From: Artocarpus heterophyllus
Taxonomy: Eukaryota; Streptophyta; Magnoliopsida; Rosales; Moraceae
NCBI GenBank assembly: GCA_025403435.1
Contig: CM046354.1
Coordinates: forward strand, 17,858,424 to 17,922,423
DNA length: 64,000 nt
Direction: 5' to 3'
The notes under the pieces: model-generated
Seen by the model: only the letters and a program-made list of their open reading frames with translations
What the model was told of the DNA's origin: nothing
Databases searched by the model: none
Shown here: one piece after another, positions 22,677-33,216 of the stretch
How the letters are laid out: each line of letters begins with the position of its first letter
Numbering within the stretch: position 1 is the first letter of the stretch
Position numbers and translations under genes: made by a program

Positions 22677-23394
22677 TATCTTATAAATTCGCTCTGAGAA
22701 AAACTTAAGAACTAAAAGGATTTTATAGACACCTAAAGAGAACGTTGGGTAAAATTAAATAAAGATAGCTGTGATGACCGACAAGGACAGATAAATGTGA
22801 CACACCTGTAGAAATTTTTTTTTTTGACAACTTGTACCTGACAACACTATTAACCTTTTGACAAACTAGACTCTACTGTACAACTTTTGACAAATGAGAC
22901 TAAATTTTAAAATTTGAAGCAAAGCTTATCTTACACGACACACAAGACACCTACCAAATAAAATTATGCATCTGACAAAAGAAGAAAAGTCAAGATATCA
23001 TTATTATAAGATAAACGGTACAATCACAATTATTAAACAACAACTGTATAGATCACACAAAAATAAAAATCTTTTTGTTGATGAAATTTTATTTGAGAAT
23101 GAGTTGAAGAAAACTTTTGTTCATCAAAATGCGTTTTCAGAAATTCTGTTAATCTCAAATAAATTTTCATTTTTTTTGGGACAAACACATAAAGAAACAA
23201 AGAAAAATACTTTACAAACCTTGTTATGAAGTAGAAGGATCTTGAGCCTGTTTTCCATCTAACATTCTTGCAAACTAAACTGTTGGGTCTTTTAGCGTCA
23301 GATTCCCAAGACGTTCCTTTTCTTCATGAAATTGAGGCCAGAGTTGTTTCATAGCCCCCTAGACGTATCCACTTGGATGGGACTCAAGAGAAAC
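22677..23394. other. Non-coding spacer between the LOG-like and cysteine-rich ORFs
   Basis: Contains short tracts of T and A, and a cluster of TTTTGACAA-like repeats at 22820-22890. No supported gene. Confidence 0.45.
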
Positions 23395-23766
23395 TCAGAG
23401 ATCTTCTAAGCTTTCATTCCTAAGACCATTTTTACAGAACTGAATTTTATCTTCCCTATTTCTATATACGAAACCAGGTGAGGGACATTTTCCAGAACAA
23501 GTTTGACAAGAACATTTATGACATTTTGACTCCATACGACGAGCTCTTCTTTTTCTAGCACACAGACTTGTACCCATACCAGGCAGGCCTACATTATTTA
23601 CATCACTTGAACGAACAAGACCTTCTATGTACATCTTAATATCAGTAGGAAGCTTAAAACGTGAAAGTACCCAAAGACGAGTGACTCTAGTTTTATACTT
23701 CTTTCTGATTTCTCTGTGAGAAAGAGAAGGGAAATATTTCTTTAAGTGCTCATATTTCGGATCCAT
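23395..23766 (-). CDS. Basic cysteine-rich 123-aa protein encoded by the retroelement
   Basis: An intact ATG-to-stop frame in the same orientation as gag. Residues 1-50 are rich in Lys/Arg and aromatic residues (KYKTRVTRLWVLSRFKLP at 23-40). Residues 70-78 form a strongly basic run (ARKRRARRM), followed at once by a cysteine cluster KCHKCSCQTCSGKC (81-94) with Cys82, 85, 87, 90 and 94, plus Cys111. A basic patch followed by C-x2-C suggests zinc-dependent nucleic-acid binding and possible nuclear import. The order resembles the small cysteine-rich nucleic-acid-binding proteins of some filamentous plant RNA viruses, several of which act as silencing suppressors. That is an architectural resemblance noticed by eye, not a demonstrated homology. 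I do not recognise the family with certainty. It could also be a captured host fragment. Confidence 0.55.
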   Translation of the reverse strand: MDPKYEHLKKYFPSLSHREIRKKYKTRVTRLWVLSRFKLPTDIKMYIEGLVRSSDVNNVGLPGMGTSLCARKRRARRMESKCHKCSCQTCSGKCPSPGFVYRNREDKIQFCKNGLRNESLEDL

Positions 23767-23769
23767 GAT

Positions 23770-24526
23770 TGAGGAATTGAGATTCTTGAGAGTGAATTGA
23801 AAACTTTAAGAGAGAGTTTGAGAGAGAATTGTGAAGATTTTTTTTGTGGAAGCAAGAGAAAAGGAGATCGAAGATTTTCTGGAAAAAGTGCTTGAAAGAT
23901 TGAAGAACTTTGAAAGAGTTTTGAAGAATTTCTTGGAATTTTAGCGAGAAGACAGAGAGAATTCGAGAGAGAACAAGAAATTTAGAAAGGGAAAGAATGC
24001 AGATTTTTGAGCTTGATGCACAGTAACAGATTTTATAGACAAGGGGTGGATTTCTGTTTAGACACAGGGAAGACTGTACAGACGCATGCGAGAATAATGG
24101 GCTAAACTAAAATGGGCTAAAGAAAAGTAACCTAACAGATTACTCAGAAATGAAATTTTTTTTGTGTTTTTGAGTTTTTTAATTTTTTTATTGTTATTAT
24201 TTTTTAACAAAGATCTAAAATTCAAAAAAATTCATTGAAAATCATTTCATTAAAATGCGTTTCTAGAGGCCGTTGATACAAAAATACCAACTAATCGTGT
24301 TGATTATAACCTCCATAATTTCTGCCATTTTAATGAATTTTTAAAATCATTTTTCTAATTTTTAGGAAAAACAAAGAAAATAAAGATACAACAAACAAAT
24401 AAAAACATAAATACGATACAAACATTAATCTATAACCATGATTTCAGTTTCAGGATCAGAGTCAGAATCGTCAATGTTGATGACTGTTGGAAGAGTTGCT
24501 CTAAACCTTCCCAAAAGATAGCACTC
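23770..24526. other. Non-coding spacer upstream of the cysteine-rich ORF
   Basis: On the minus strand the 23770-24000 stretch is purine-rich (GAGAGA- and GAAGA-type repeats) and may serve as leader for the cysteine-rich ORF. It holds no recognisable domain. Reverse transcriptase would normally begin about here in an intact relative. Confidence 0.45.
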
Positions 24527-24823
24527 CTAAAAAGTTAAGTTCCCAGCAGCTGCAAAGAATCTTTGCTGAAATTCTTCTTCATCCATGAGATCATACATGA
24601 GGTCATCCATAGTGTCACCCATCACTTCATCCTCAGGTTCTTCTTCAAAAACTTCATTTTTACATTCAGCTTCAAAACTTGAAATGTTTGCTTCAAGAGA
24701 TTGGTCAGAAACATTCACAGTATGGTTATCAACCTTGGGTGGAACATTCGAATCAAAAGAATTAGCCAAATCAGCCAAAGGATCAACAAACGTTCCTGAA
24801 GTATTGCTCTCAACAAAATTCAC
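24527..24823 (-). CDS. Acidic ORF downstream of the retropepsin
   Basis: A 98-residue frame with a markedly acidic second half (EVFEEEPEDEVMGDTMDDL and DEEEF). It directly follows the protease frame and probably represents the linker that in Athila/Tat polyproteins joins protease to reverse transcriptase, here ended by a stop. No catalytic motif is present. It might be translated only as part of a longer ancestral polyprotein. Confidence 0.4.
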   Translation of the reverse strand: MNFVESNTSGTFVDPLADLANSFDSNVPPKVDNHTVNVSDQSLEANISSFEAECKNEVFEEEPEDEVMGDTMDDLMYDLMDEEEFQQRFFAAAGNLTF

Positions 24824-24844
24824 TTCACATTTTCTAGAGGGTGA

Positions 24845-25249
24845 TTATGCCATGTTAAAAACGTTGAATTCTGAAGTCATATTCCCAAAAGACAATTTTA
24901 GTATTCCATTTCTACAATTAATGAAAACATTAGAAGTTGCAAGAAATGGACGACCCAAAATGACAAGAATTTGAACATTTGAATTTGTGACAGGTTGTGT
25001 ATCCAAAACAATGAAATCCACTGGGTAGTAAAATTTATCAATTTGGACTAACACATCCTCGACAACACCTCTTGAAATTTTTACAGATTGATCAGCTAGT
25101 TGAAGTGTGACAGAAGTTGGCTTTAGTTCACCTAGACCTAATTGCTGATAAACAGAATAAGGTAACAGGTTGACACTAGCACCAAGGTCTAACAAAGCAT
25201 GTTCACTTTGAGTATTTTGCGATGACGTAAGAAATTGTGGGACAACCAA
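24845..25249 (-). pseudogene. Retropepsin (aspartic protease) of the Athila-like element
   Basis: Contains the plant Athila/Tat active-site block LLDLGASVNLLPYSVYQQLG and the flap/C-terminal block ILGRPFLATSNVFINC, in the usual order and spacing. The protein would mature Gag. The frame overlaps the end of the gag frame (25203) but is shifted relative to it, with the junction inside CPTIS, so a single indel interrupts the ancestral gag-pro fusion. The domain itself is open throughout. Confidence 0.8.
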
Positions 25250-27158
25250 GATCTTTGTATTTCAATGATGAATCATGTTGAATGATGGAACTAACATTCT
25301 CAGCTAAAAATACAGTTTTAATCACATTATGCTTTCTTTTAATTGTACAACAATCTTTTAAAAATTTAGCGTAAGATGGGACTTGTTTGATTGCATATAA
25401 AAGTGGAATGTTAATTTTGACTTGTTTGAGCAATTCAAAAATTTCAGCATTTTTGTCAAACTTTTCTTTTGAAAGCAAAGCTTGAGGAAATGGAATCTTT
25501 GGAATAAATTTCGCTCTTGAAACATTCTTTTCTTTTTCAGAATTTTCCTCATCACTATTAATTTTATCACCACTTTTCAAAGTTGAATTAACTTTTTGAT
25601 CTTTTAAAAGATTAGTTTTATCAACAGTTTTTCCACTTCGAAGAGTTGTAACAAAATTAACAGTTTCTTGTTGTGACTGTGAACTAGAAGAGGCAATTTC
25701 ATTTGTAGATGGATAATGTACAAGTTGAGCAGGAAATTTGCCTTTTTCTTGAATGCGAAGAGAAGAAGTGAGTTTAGAAATGGATTCTTTAATTTCATGA
25801 ATGTCTTGAGAAGTGCGAGTGTTATGAACCTCCTGTTTTTGAATGAATGAGTTTTGAGCTTGAATGAAAGTTTGCAAAGTGTCTTCAAGAGTTTTGACTC
25901 GAGATTGGAGATTTTCAGAAAAATTTTGTGGAGGCCTTTGAAAATTTTGAGAATTTGATGGAAATGGTGGTCGGCGTTGAGAGTTTTGTGGTGGAAATGG
26001 TGGTGGTGATTGATATTGCTGTTGTGGTTGATCATTTCTCCAACTGAAATTGGGGTGGTTTTTCCATTGTGAATTGTATGTGTCAGAATGTGGGGATGGA
26101 AATGGCTTTCCAGGTGGGTCCAATTGATTTGTGTAATTCACCTATTCATGGGACTCTTCCATAAAAATTGGGCATTCATAAGTTGAGTGTCCTAGAGTTT
26201 GGCAAACACTACACAAAATTTCAATTTTGGCTTCTTGGACATTCCTTCGTTCCATGGCTTCAATCTTTTTAGTCAAACATGCAATTCTAACACTTAGATC
26301 ATTTTCTTGACTAAGTTTATGGACACCTCTTTGAGCATTAGCAAGATTAGATCTAATTGAGCCTTCAGAATTACTATGTTACCAGTATTGAGAGTTATCA
26401 GCCAAATTATAAAGGAAATCTAACGCTTCATCAGGTTCTTTATCAAGGAATTCTTCATTACATATTGTTTCAACAAATTGACGAGTTTCAGGAGTTAAGC
26501 CTTCATAAAAAAAACTAATGTAACGTCATTTTTCAAAACCATGTTGTGAGCAAGAATTCAACAAATCTTTAAATCGTTCCCAGCATTGGAAATAAACTTC
26601 TTTTGCATTTTGGGAAAAATTTTGAATTTGTTTTTTGAAAGCATTAGTCTTATGTGTTGGAAAGAATTTTTTCAGAAACTCAGTTTGCATTTCTTGCCAT
26701 GTACCTATTGACCTAGGTTTTAAAGAAGTAAGCCAAGTTTTAGCTTTGTCTTTTAAAGAAAAAGGGAAAAGCTTAAGCTTAACAATTTCATTTGAAACTT
26801 CCTGGTCAGTGAAGGTAGCACAAACATCTTCAAACTCTCTAAGGTGTAGATATGGATTTTCATATTCTAAGCCATGAAAATTGGGAAGAAAGTTGATCAT
26901 TCCAGGTTTAAATCTAAAGTGATGAGCATCGAGAGGAAAAATCAAACATGATGGAGTGGATTCACGGGGTGGTTGCAAATAATCTCTCATTGAGCGAACA
27001 ACATGATTGATGATTTGTTGATTAACAATATTTTCATTATGAACACTTTCATCATCAGCCATTTTTTGTGAATTTGAAGACACAACAGATACGAAATGTG
27101 GTTCTAAACTTTTCCTAACTAACCTATGACTATTAGACTCACGAAACCAAACTTGCAT
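25203..27158 (-). pseudogene. Gag of the Athila-like element, broken by stops
   Basis: The capsid-type retrotrans_gag domain is in the first open frame (27158-26526; motifs VKLKLFPFSLKDKAKTWL, FLKKFFPTHKT). In-frame stops follow at about 26526, 26383 and 26142, between otherwise collinear sequence. A CCHC zinc knuckle (CSVCQTLGHSTYEC) lies near 26165-26210. The last frame (26141-25203) has a proline/glutamine-rich stretch and a coiled-coil-like segment before the protease. The likely start is the ATG at 27158, or MADDESV at 27062. Gag would form the particle, but this copy cannot make full-length protein without readthrough. Confidence 0.8.
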
Positions 27159-27842
27159 ACAAATTATTTAAATATTTACAAAATTTTATAGACAAATACA
27201 AAGTTTTCTTCCTCTCAGGGAGAGTAGAGCAGTGAATAAAAAGTGTCTACCTTATTGATTTTATGAAAGTTGTGAATTATATTTTTCAAGAATGTCCCCA
27301 GGAAAAATTGGTGGTGCTAAGGCTCCTTAAGAACCAATCTCTTTGATAGAACAACATTCCAAGAATGACTGGTGTTGGGAGAATCTCCAAAAGTGAACCG
27401 GTTATGAGAAAGAATTCCAAGCCAATACCAGTCCCCAAACAAAACTTTCTCAAAAAATATTTTTCACAAAAACACAATTTATTTATTAAGTATTATGGAA
27501 AACCTAATCTAAAATTTATGAAGTTTTATTTCTAAGGCAAAAACCTAAAACTAACAAAAGAAATATTTTACATAAGAAATGAGAGAAAATATTTGTTTTC
27601 TATTTTTGATTTTTTTGATTTACTTTTTATTTTTTATTTTAATATTAAAATAGTGACGTAAATAATAACTACTACAAATAGTAACTTATAGAAAATGCAT
27701 GTAGATTCCTATGTGAACAGTACTTAATGCCTGCAAAACAGAAGATATTAACAAAAGAAAAGAAATAAAATATATAAAAGAAAAATAAAAAGAAAAAGAA
27801 AATATATTACACAATATTATACTGCGCTGAAAAAAATATCTT
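27159..27842. other. 5' leader of the Athila-like element
   Basis: Non-coding interior between primer binding site and gag, AT-rich, presumably containing packaging signals. Confidence 0.5.
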
Positions 27843-27859
27843 CCCCTGCAACGGCGCCA
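27843..27859 (-). other. Primer binding site, tRNA-Asp type
   Basis: Minus strand TGGCGCCGTTGCAGGGG matches the complement of the 3' end of plant tRNA-Asp(GTC) at 16 of 17 positions, from recalled tRNA sequence. It begins 6 nt after the LTR end at 27866. This primer is typical of Athila-like elements. Confidence 0.8.
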
Positions 27860-27865
27860 AAAACT

Positions 27866-30007
27866 TGGTCTCACGTCTATTTACGCATTCTAAACTAACC
27901 TCAAGTATAAGGTTGTCTCAAGTAATATTTTCTCGATGAATCCGAGGTCGAACCCACAAGGAAGGATTTATTCAGTTCCAGTACATCTATTATATTAACT
28001 TTTTCTTTTTATTTAAGCTGAAAAATTTGAGGATTAATATTTATTATTCACAGAATGTATTTACAATATTTACACATTTTTTTACAGCATTTTTCATCTT
28101 TAAATTTTGATAATTTGGAACTTTAATAACAAGAAATACAAATAATAATTTAAGCAGAGTAACAACAATAATAACAACAATTTAAGGAAGTAAAACAACA
28201 ATAATAACAAGGCTGAGATTCAAAGGTTCTGTTCTGACAATTATCTTCAATATATTTTAGTTTCTCTTTTTATTTATTAGTTAGTTTAAGTATACACTAT
28301 GTCATCCTATGCCGACAATAAATGAAGATTTAACAAGCATTTACTGTGTCATTCCATGTCTATAATGTAGCAAAAACACAACTTAATAAATAAGTAGCAT
28401 TTCAACATAACTTAACTAAAATAACAACCAAGATAGTAAGTTAAGCATTTACCGAGCCATTCTCTGTCTACGAGTAATCAAGGTCCTCCCAAGCATTATC
28501 CGTGCCAGTCTATGTCGTCGATAAATCAGAACCGTAATTTTGGCAGAGTTCTAGTTAAGAAAATATTGAAATTTTAAGTTCTCTAAGAAAATATTTTGGC
28601 ATTACAACAGCTTAGAAAACTAAGAAAAACCAAAAATATTTAAGATAATTTTGCTAGAATTTTCCTCTCTCCCCTCAGCTAAAAAGAAATTTAAAAAGAC
28701 ATAATTAATAAAATACTATTAATATTATTGAGCATAATTTTTACAACATAAACTAGGAAATATTTTACAAGAAACTAGACTAAAAACTAGAATAAAAACT
28801 AGACTATAACTAATATAACAGTATTTTCATATTGTGAGACGGGTGTTCAAACTGAGGCAAATGCCTCGGTATTTATAGGGGATTGGATTTGCTAACGGCC
28901 ATTTGAAATTAATGCTTTTTCTTGTTGAAAGTTGACCGATTTGAATTATTTTCTTCCTTCTTTCACACTGATCCGCGTTCGTGAGAATGCGAATTTGTCT
29001 TTGAGATTCTCTGCTTCGCGGTACATGGCAACACTGAAACGGACTGATCGTGACCGTTAATCGTGCGATCCAACAGCTGTCAGATGCTCGCAAATTGGGC
29101 CCAGGTGGGACTGAGATTTAAGGCCGATGAATGAGTCAAAGTATTCAAATCTGACGGTTCAGAGAACGGATGCACGTGGACACGATCGCACACGATCCAA
29201 AGCAGCTTGAGACTCCCCTGCCTCGCCTGCAACTTTGTCGGCGCGTGTAACGCACGCCCCAATCATATTTTGACACGTGGACTACGCTTCTGAGATTCCA
29301 CTGATGCACCGGATGACGCATTGACACGCGTCCCTCTCTTCGACGGCTGAGATCAATCTGTCAGTTGATCCGGCGGTCCTTGTTACGCCACGTGTCCTCT
29401 TCCTTTTGAATTTCAAATTTTTCAAAGATTTTTGATGCATTTGATTTTCGATTTTATCCGTTTTGGTGTCATTTTGCTCCATTTTTCCTTCAGATTTCAA
29501 ATCTAAAAATCACAAACACACTAATATAAATTATTTTACAAACATAATATTTACAAAAAAAATTAAAAATATTTATTTTACATTAAAACACACAAAAATA
29601 AATAAAACTCCTAAAATTTCCAGTCTCTTACGGTTTAGTACAGATATAATTTTTATGACTTGAGAATATTCTTAAAAATTACTAAAAATATAATAAGACA
29701 TATTTGTAAACTTAAAACACGCTATCAAATACACTAAAACTCAAAATAAAATAACCGCATTACTTTTACGGTTTTGACTATTTACAGACTAGACACTTGT
29801 TTAACACACCAAAATGATTCTAAAAATTACTAAAAATATTATTAAACATAAAAACACACTAAAAATTCATTTTTAAACACATTTTCACACCAAGACACAA
29901 AAATACTTATTAACACAAAATGCTATTAATTAGAGGATTTAATGAGAAATAAAAGCATAAATAAATGATTTAAGCCTTAGAAAATGTACACTTTTATAGT
30001 CTCATCA
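27866..30007 (-). repeat. Right (5') LTR of the Athila-like element
   Basis: 2142 bp, TGGTCTCACG...CATCA on the plus strand, followed by CTCAC (30008-30012). The left border adjoins the primer binding site after 6 nt. Differences from the left copy are scattered substitutions and small indels, indicating real divergence rather than exact copying. Confidence 0.85.
28870..29394 (-). promoter_or_regulatory. LTR promoter: TATA box and three upstream G-boxes (right LTR)
   Basis: The same arrangement as in the left LTR: TATAAATA at 28877-28870 and CACGTG at 29173, 29274 and 29389. All three G-boxes survived although the two LTRs differ by a few percent. In this copy the promoter reads toward gag. 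Confidence 0.55.
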
Positions 30008-30400
30008 CTCACCATTAAACCTTCTAGCTAAGAGCCCGTGGTTATGCCTAAACTTGCTCAATATGCATAGTACGACTGAGTTTGTCATACTGTTGTTTTT
30101 CTCGACAATCTAATAAAAACTTGCACCTATAGGTTCTAAACTCTTACTTTCTTAAGAACTAAATAGTATAATTATGCAAGAATCTTTAATTAATTATACT
30201 TATTAATTACTAGATTTTTGAAGATACTACAATAAGTTGAAATGATATGACACATAAAGGTACAAGCTAATGGACTGTGTGGGGCCAATGGAGTGAGGCT
30301 TGTGGGCTAGCACATGGATAAATAATAATACAACATGACAACCGATTATGCCTAATTAAATAGATCATGACTAATCTCCATAATTCCATTAAGATTTTGA

Positions 30401-30510
30401 AAATTTCAATTAATCGTTCTAGCAACACCTAAAGTGCATGTCGCTATGTCATTGTGGACCCATAACCGTCACCCTCGTGATCATCTATAAATCCTAACAA
30501 GGAACAAATA

Positions 30511-30556
<46 letters not shown>

Positions 30557-30950
30557 TTTTAACAATTATTCATCGACCCAAAAGGTTATATAGGTGTAGA
30601 AAATGTTATGTAACCTCATTCATATTCAAAGTACTCCTGTTTTGTACATATGTATATGTGGGTCCCATTTGTTTTTAAATAGTTGAAAAAGAAGTGCTTT
30701 AGCTTATCTTTAAGAAAAAAATTGTTTTAGCCTATCAAGATTTGATATACCAAAATAGGGTTAAAATCCATGTGCTCAAATGTACATTATATCATATATT
30801 TTTTCAAGAGCATCTGGCCACATGATGCTAGTAATTAAGCTGTCATTGTATATAATTTTAGAGATTTTAAAAAAATTGTCAATTTGATTCTCTTATTTAA
30901 AAAAAATTTAAGATTGTGCATCCAAAAAAAAAAGCACTCAAAATGTAGTT
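30401..30950. other. Intergenic DNA with TA microsatellite
   Basis: A (GT)n(TA)n microsatellite spans about 30508-30556. No gene seen. Confidence 0.6.
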
Positions 30951-31433
30951 TAGATGATACCTAAAAGATGATGGTTTCTCAAAACACTATTGTCATATCC
31001 TACACGATATGGAAAACTCTGTCTTTTGAAAATTTGTACCATAGTTTAGATGATGGTTTTTTGTAAACGGTTATTTGAAGTCAATATTAGGCAACGGTTT
31101 TCAGGAACCCATTGTCTAATATCCCTTTTTTTAATATCTTTCAAAAAATTAATATCGCACCCAGTCTTCTCTCTCTCTCTCTTCCTCACCCATTCTTCTC
31201 TCAATCACCAAATCGGCCTTCGCTGTGATTGGCATTGCCTTTGCAGTATCCTTCTCGCCTCAACTTGCCTTTATCGCCTTGCTTCGTTGTTACTTTGCCT
31301 CACCTCGCCGCGCCACTGACACCTCCATCGTGTTGCCTCCCTCGCCTTGCCTCGCCTCCCTTGTGTTTGTCACCATCCCTCCACCATCCAATATTGAGTT
31401 TGGAATGTTTCTTTTATTTTTCCTTTTGTATAA

Positions 31434-31940
31434 CTAATTGGGTTTTATTTATTTTTTATATATGGATTTGTTAGTAGGAAATTGTTTGGAATTAGTTATA
31501 AATTATTTGTGGAGTGTGTTGTGAGATTGAACTTGATTGATTTAGGTATGTTAGTTTTAAGTTTCTTTCGTTATTTAGTTAATTAGGTTTAATTTATTTT
31601 TTGCAAGTGGATTTGTTATTGGAAATTGTTTAGAATTAGTCACAAATTATTTGTGTAATTTTTTACAAGAATGAACTTCATTGATTTGGGTATGTTAGTT
31701 TTAGTTTTCTTTTGCTATTTAGCTAATTAGGTTTAATTTATATCTTACAATTGGATTTGCTATTGGAAATTGTTTGAAATTAGTTATAAATTATTTGTAT
31801 ACTTTGTTGTGAGTTTGAACTTGATTGATTTGGGTATGTTGGTTTTAGTTTTCTTTTGTTATTTAGCTAATTAGGTTTAATTTATATTTTGCAAGTGGAT
31901 TTATCATTGGAAATTGCTAGAAATTAGTTATAAATTTATC
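31434..31940. repeat. Tandem array of about 144 bp, 3.5 copies
   Basis: Units start at TAATTGGG/TAATTAGG at 31434, 31580, 31724 and 31868 (146, 144, 144 bp and a partial). Each contains GGATTTGTTATTGGAAATTG- and ACTTGATTGATTTGGGTATG-like blocks. It lies inside the CACTA remnant, perhaps in an intron. Confidence 0.75.
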
Positions 31941-32225
31941 TAATGTCCAAGCAATCGATTTGCCAAGGAAGGTTAACATTAAGTCGAAAGCAATGTCTAG
32001 TGGTACTCCATCATCCGTTTCTTGCTAGAAATGGGAGCAAGCGTACTTGTATGATTGACCCATTCATAGAGGCCAACATGAAAGAAATAAAAGATGCAAA
32101 TCCCAAAAGAAGAAGGAATAAGAAATGATTGCAAGATGAACACAACCAAACTTTTAGAGAGTGGATATAGGCACATACATATATAATAAGACCTGTGAGT
32201 CTTGAAATGAAGGTATCTCGAAGAC

Positions 32226-32839
32226 TTGTTTAAGTTGGCTGGAGGGCTATCGTTTATAGTCATGAGATATACTTCGTATTCAATAAAGGGTTATACATTT
32301 TACACTTGTGAAAGAGATGAAAAGCACCTAGTCCAAAACAGTGGTGTGTGTCATTGTGTCTATTCCATGTATATTTCCTTTGCAAAAGACAAGAATCCTG
32401 TGTACGGAATAATGACCTACTATGGTTATGTTGATGACATATGAGAACTTGACTATTGTGGACTTCAAGTGACTCTTTTAAGTGTAAGTGGGATGACAAT
32501 AACTATATGAAAGTTGATGACAACGGCATCATGGTAGTAGACTTTAGAAGATTGAGTTATAAGAATAATCCATTCATTATGGCATCACAAGCTAAACAAG
32601 TTTTCAATAGCACTAGTTTTAAAGATTTGGAGTTGCCACTAGTCGTGCCATTGAAGCCAAGAGCAATTAGTGATGTTGATGAAGATAATGTTGAATGTAG
32701 CGATATTTTGTCTTTTAGCAAAGGGTTGCCATCAGTGGAGGAAGGTGACATTTTTGACGGTGACGATTCACATTTACTCCATGTGGATATTAAATGGATT
32801 TGTGTTGATAACACTACTAAAGGTAAGAGGAAAAAGTAA
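32226..32839 (+). pseudogene. CACTA transposase-associated DUF4216-like fragment
   Basis: The domain usually follows the TNP2 transposase in CACTA polyproteins; its function is not known. The first part (about 32226-32444) ends at a stop inside YYGYVDDI. The second part (32456-32839) resumes in another frame and closes with a basic tail (KGKRKK). A single indel plus missing upstream exons make this non-functional. Confidence 0.55.
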
Positions 32840-33216
32840 TAATGTACGTTTTATAGTATTTTTATTGAACTATTTCATATATTGTTGCATTTGTATTTTA
32901 TTATGTTTATTTCATTCCCTCATTCTTGTATTGCATTTACTTTGTTGAGTTTTTATTTGAAGTGCTATTTCATTGCATGAACTTTGATTGGTGTGAGAGT
33001 TTATTGAATTACTTTCATGATTGTGTATAAATTGTTATTTTTTGTTTAATTTATAATTGTTTAAATATTAGTGGCTCTTAGAGGTTTTCTTTATTGTAAT
33101 GCCTTAAACCTCCATGCAATCCACCTAGCGGGACCTCAACATAGTCGGGTCATTACTCGTTATTCAAAAATACTATCCCTTATCAATTAGTTTCAACACT
33201 TGACTTAAGAACTTTA

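Larger units (their letters stand above)
18053..30007 (-). mobile_element. Athila/Tat-like Ty3-gypsy derivative (gag-pro only, with extra ORFs)
   Basis: A minus-strand LTR element: 5' LTR 30007-27866, primer binding site 27859-27843, gag, retropepsin, an acidic ORF, a cysteine-rich ORF, a LOG-like ORF, a polypurine-like tract at 20583-20573, then the left LTR 20179-18053. No reverse transcriptase, RNase H or integrase motifs are visible, so it resembles non-autonomous TR-GAG/LARD elements that depend on a relative for pol. A 393-bp host flank (20180-20572) lies between the polypurine tract and the left LTR and is duplicated at 30008-30400. The present structure is therefore not a simple insertion. 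Confidence 0.75.
30957..32840 (+). mobile_element. CACTA (En/Spm) remnant with DUF4216-type coding fragment
   Basis: Repeated GATGATGGTTT and AACGGTTTTCAGG-type blocks at 30970-31120 look like subterminal repeats. The coding end at 32226-32839 matches the DUF4216 domain found with CACTA transposases. Segments in two frames are GYTFYTCERD ... QNSGVC and, after a frameshift near 32445, FKCKWDD ... VDFRRLSYKNNPFIMASQAKQVF. No complete termini were identified, so the borders are approximate. Confidence 0.5.

Noticed and set aside
24585..24974. 129-residue plus-strand frame
   Set aside because: Antisense shadow of the retropepsin and acidic ORF.
32226..32499. Minus-strand frame opposite the DUF4216-like fragment
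   Set aside because: It is the shadow of the plus-strand coding sequence that carries the recognisable motifs.
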